Shown here: in pieces, positions 22,648 through 24,102 of the stretch
Layout of the letters: each line of letters begins with the position of its first letter
Numbering within the stretch: position 1 is the stretch's first letter
Assembly: GCA_937876095.1 (NCBI GenBank)
Contig: CALFIE010000073.1
Span: forward strand, 1-24,102
Origin: an uncultured Flavobacteriales bacterium
GTDB taxonomy: Bacteria; Bacteroidota; Bacteroidia; Flavobacteriales; Weeksellaceae
Reading direction: 5' to 3'
DNA length: 24,102 nt
Notes under the pieces: model-generated
Databases searched by the model: none
What the model saw: only the letters and a program-made list of their open reading frames with translations
What the model was told of the DNA's origin: nothing
Translations under genes and position numbers: made by a program

Positions 22648-23793
22648 TCACAATTTTTCCTTCAAATATTGTATTGCTTTTGCAATGGTTTCCTCTTTTT
22701 TTGCAAAGCAAAAACGTATTTTACCAACATTTCTATGGTCGTGATAAAAAGCACTGACTGGAATACTTGCTACTTTTTTTTCGGTGGTTAACCAAATAGA
22801 AAATTCACGATCGGGCAAATCTGAAATTTTCTCGTAACTCACCGTTTGGAAATAGCTTCCAGTCGATTTTTCGTGTACGGTAAAAGGTAAATCCTGAATT
22901 TGATCCAGGAAAAAGTCCCGTTTTTGTTGCATCATTTCAGAATTTTTCTTCACATCAAAAATTTCCAAATATTTTGCCAAAGCAAATTGTGCAGGTGCAT
23001 TTACACTGAAAATGAGGTACTGGTGAATTCTTCTGAACGCCGTAGTAAAATATTCAGAAGCTAGAATATAGCCAATTTTCCAACCGGTAATGTGAAACAT
23101 TTTGCCAAAAGAGAAAATGCAAAAACTTCGTTGTTTGAGTTCAGGATGATGAAATGCACTGTAAAAAGTAACATCATCGTAACACAACAAATCATAAACT
23201 TCATCTGAAATCACCACAATTTCAGTGTCTTTTATGCATTGCCACAATTGTTCAAAATCTTGCGCTTTCCAAATTTTTCCACTAGGATTGTGAGGAGAAT
23301 TAATGATGATTGCTCGAGTTTTTGAGGTAATTTTCTGCTTCAAATCTTGCCAATTCACCGAGAAATCATCTTTCATACTCACAAAAACTGGAGTACCACC
23401 ATTTACTTCAATTGCAGGAACATAGCTGTCATAACTTGGTTCTAATACCAAAACTTCATCACCAAAATGGAGTAGCGTTGCTAATGCGGTGTAAATTGCA
23501 TAAGTTGCACCTGCAGTGATGGTAATTTCTTGATTTTCAAGTAAAAGTGGTAATTTCCTTTGGGAATTAAAAATTTTCAAATTCTCAATTAATACTGGAT
23601 TTCCAGCTAATGGTGCATATTGATTATAATTTTTGTCGGTTGCTTCTGCAAGAAATAGTTTCAATTTGGGGTCTATCTCATAATCTGGGAAACCTTGAGC
23701 CAAATTGATGGCATTGTTTTGCATTGCAAGTGCGGTCATTTCAGAGAAAATACTAATATCCGAACCATCATGTTTGCGAGGTAATTTGAGCAT
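22648..23793 (-). CDS. Methionine / kynurenine-type aminotransferase (fold-type I PLP enzyme)
   Basis: A 381-residue aminotransferase of the YbdL/KAT subgroup, which transaminates methionine and aromatic or kynurenine substrates with 2-oxo acids. Signatures: NLAQGFPDYE (30-39), YAPLAGNP (59-66), TITAGATYAIYTAL (91-104), VLEPSYDSY (116-124), NSPHNPSGKIW (165-175) with N169, SDEVYD (196-201) with D197, the PLP lysine K231 in FSFGKMFHITGWKIGY (228-242), and a substrate-carboxylate arginine in GKIRFCFAKKEE near the C-terminus. The LAQGFPDYE opening and the FGKMFHITGWK block separate it from aspartate aminotransferases. It lies 117 bases upstream of the metalloregulator gene on the same strand, but that gene has its own promoter, so they are probably separate units. 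Exact substrate preference is not visible. Confidence 0.9.
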   Translation of the reverse strand: MLKLPRKHDGSDISIFSEMTALAMQNNAINLAQGFPDYEIDPKLKLFLAEATDKNYNQYAPLAGNPVLIENLKIFNSQRKLPLLLENQEITITAGATYAIYTALATLLHFGDEVLVLEPSYDSYVPAIEVNGGTPVFVSMKDDFSVNWQDLKQKITSKTRAIIINSPHNPSGKIWKAQDFEQLWQCIKDTEIVVISDEVYDLLCYDDVTFYSAFHHPELKQRSFCIFSFGKMFHITGWKIGYILASEYFTTAFRRIHQYLIFSVNAPAQFALAKYLEIFDVKKNSEMMQQKRDFFLDQIQDLPFTVHEKSTGSYFQTVSYEKISDLPDREFSIWLTTEKKVASIPVSAFYHDHRNVGKIRFCFAKKEETIAKAIQYLKEKL

Positions 23794-24102
23794 AGAGTGA
23801 ATTTTATATTAAAATTAATTTGAATTAAACATAATTGACAGTCAAAATAAAAGTAATGCTGCAAAGTAAAAAAAATATTTGATGATTTGATTGAATATTT
23901 TTGCTGAATAAATATTAAATTATGGTTTTAAAATAAAGTGAAAAATTCTAGCAAACAAAGATTAGAAAATTTTATATTTCACCGAATATAAGTAGGTAGT
24001 ATTTGTTAAATATTTTTTTGAATTGAAAGTTTATTAATTTTCTCAAAAAATATATAATTTAACATAATATAAATTATAGGACTTTTATGAATTGCTAAGA
24101 AT
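23794..24102. other. Gene-free AT-rich right edge
   Basis: About 309 bases with stop codons in all frames and no reading frame I would defend. It must hold the promoter of the leftward aminotransferase gene, but I see no clear TAnnTTTG/-33 pair close to that start. A lone TATTTTTG (23896-23903) on the plus strand has no -33 partner. No hairpin with a T run, tRNA or repeat stands out. Confidence 0.6.

Noticed and set aside
1..24102. Defence, toxin-antitoxin, phage or secretion system
   Set aside because: I looked for nuclease, helicase, reverse transcriptase, toxin-immunity and phage structural motifs and saw none. Apart from the short repeat region, the genes are housekeeping or common envelope families.

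Overview
The window is low-GC DNA with the character of a Flavobacteriia (Bacteroidota) chromosome, probably a Weeksellaceae/Chryseobacterium-like organism. The evidence is a GldI-type gliding lipoprotein, starts without Shine-Dalgarno sequences, repeated TAnnTTTG-like promoter elements, and gene neighbourhoods I recall from that class (ferredoxin / acyl-CoA reductase / serC-serA-DUF1015; gyrA followed by a TPR protein). Placement below class is inference.

Layout. 1-2500: a terminator, two exported cell-wall-type proteins on the minus strand (N-acetylmuramoyl-L-alanine amidase and a DUF1287 protein), then udk and a DivIC/FtsB-like division protein on the plus strand. 2543-4900: the small subunit of methylmalonyl-CoA mutase, whose usual large-subunit partner is not here. 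It is followed by a repeat-bearing stretch (about 3707-4440) with one small lipocalin-like lipoprotein inside it, and then a small membrane protein. This is the only clearly accessory-looking part of the window. 4911-7776: DUF1801 protein, mnmD (minus), ilvE, gldI. 7841-8953: a lipoprotein fusing a cyclophilin and an FKBP domain. 9017-12254 (minus): diacylglycerol/undecaprenol kinase and two tandem paralogous exported M28 metallopeptidases. 12363-15632 (minus): a tight serC-serA-DUF1015 operon for serine synthesis. 15704-17459: ferredoxin (minus) divergent from a LuxC-like acyl-CoA reductase (plus), which converges on a DUF4286 protein (minus). 17726-21826: gyrA and a TPR protein. 21877-23793 (minus): a DtxR/MntR-type metalloregulator and a methionine/kynurenine-type aminotransferase. 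23794-24102 holds no gene that I can see.

Most of the window is housekeeping: wall turnover, nucleotide salvage, division, branched-chain amino acid and serine metabolism, tRNA modification, protein folding in the envelope, DNA topology and metal homeostasis. I found no CRISPR array, tRNA, rRNA, transposase, phage gene or defence system. The points most worth checking are the orphaned mutase subunit beside palindromic repeats, the inverted repeat overlapping the metalloregulator's own promoter, the ferredoxin/acyl-CoA reductase pair, the duplicated M28 peptidases and the double-domain PPIase lipoprotein next to gldI.
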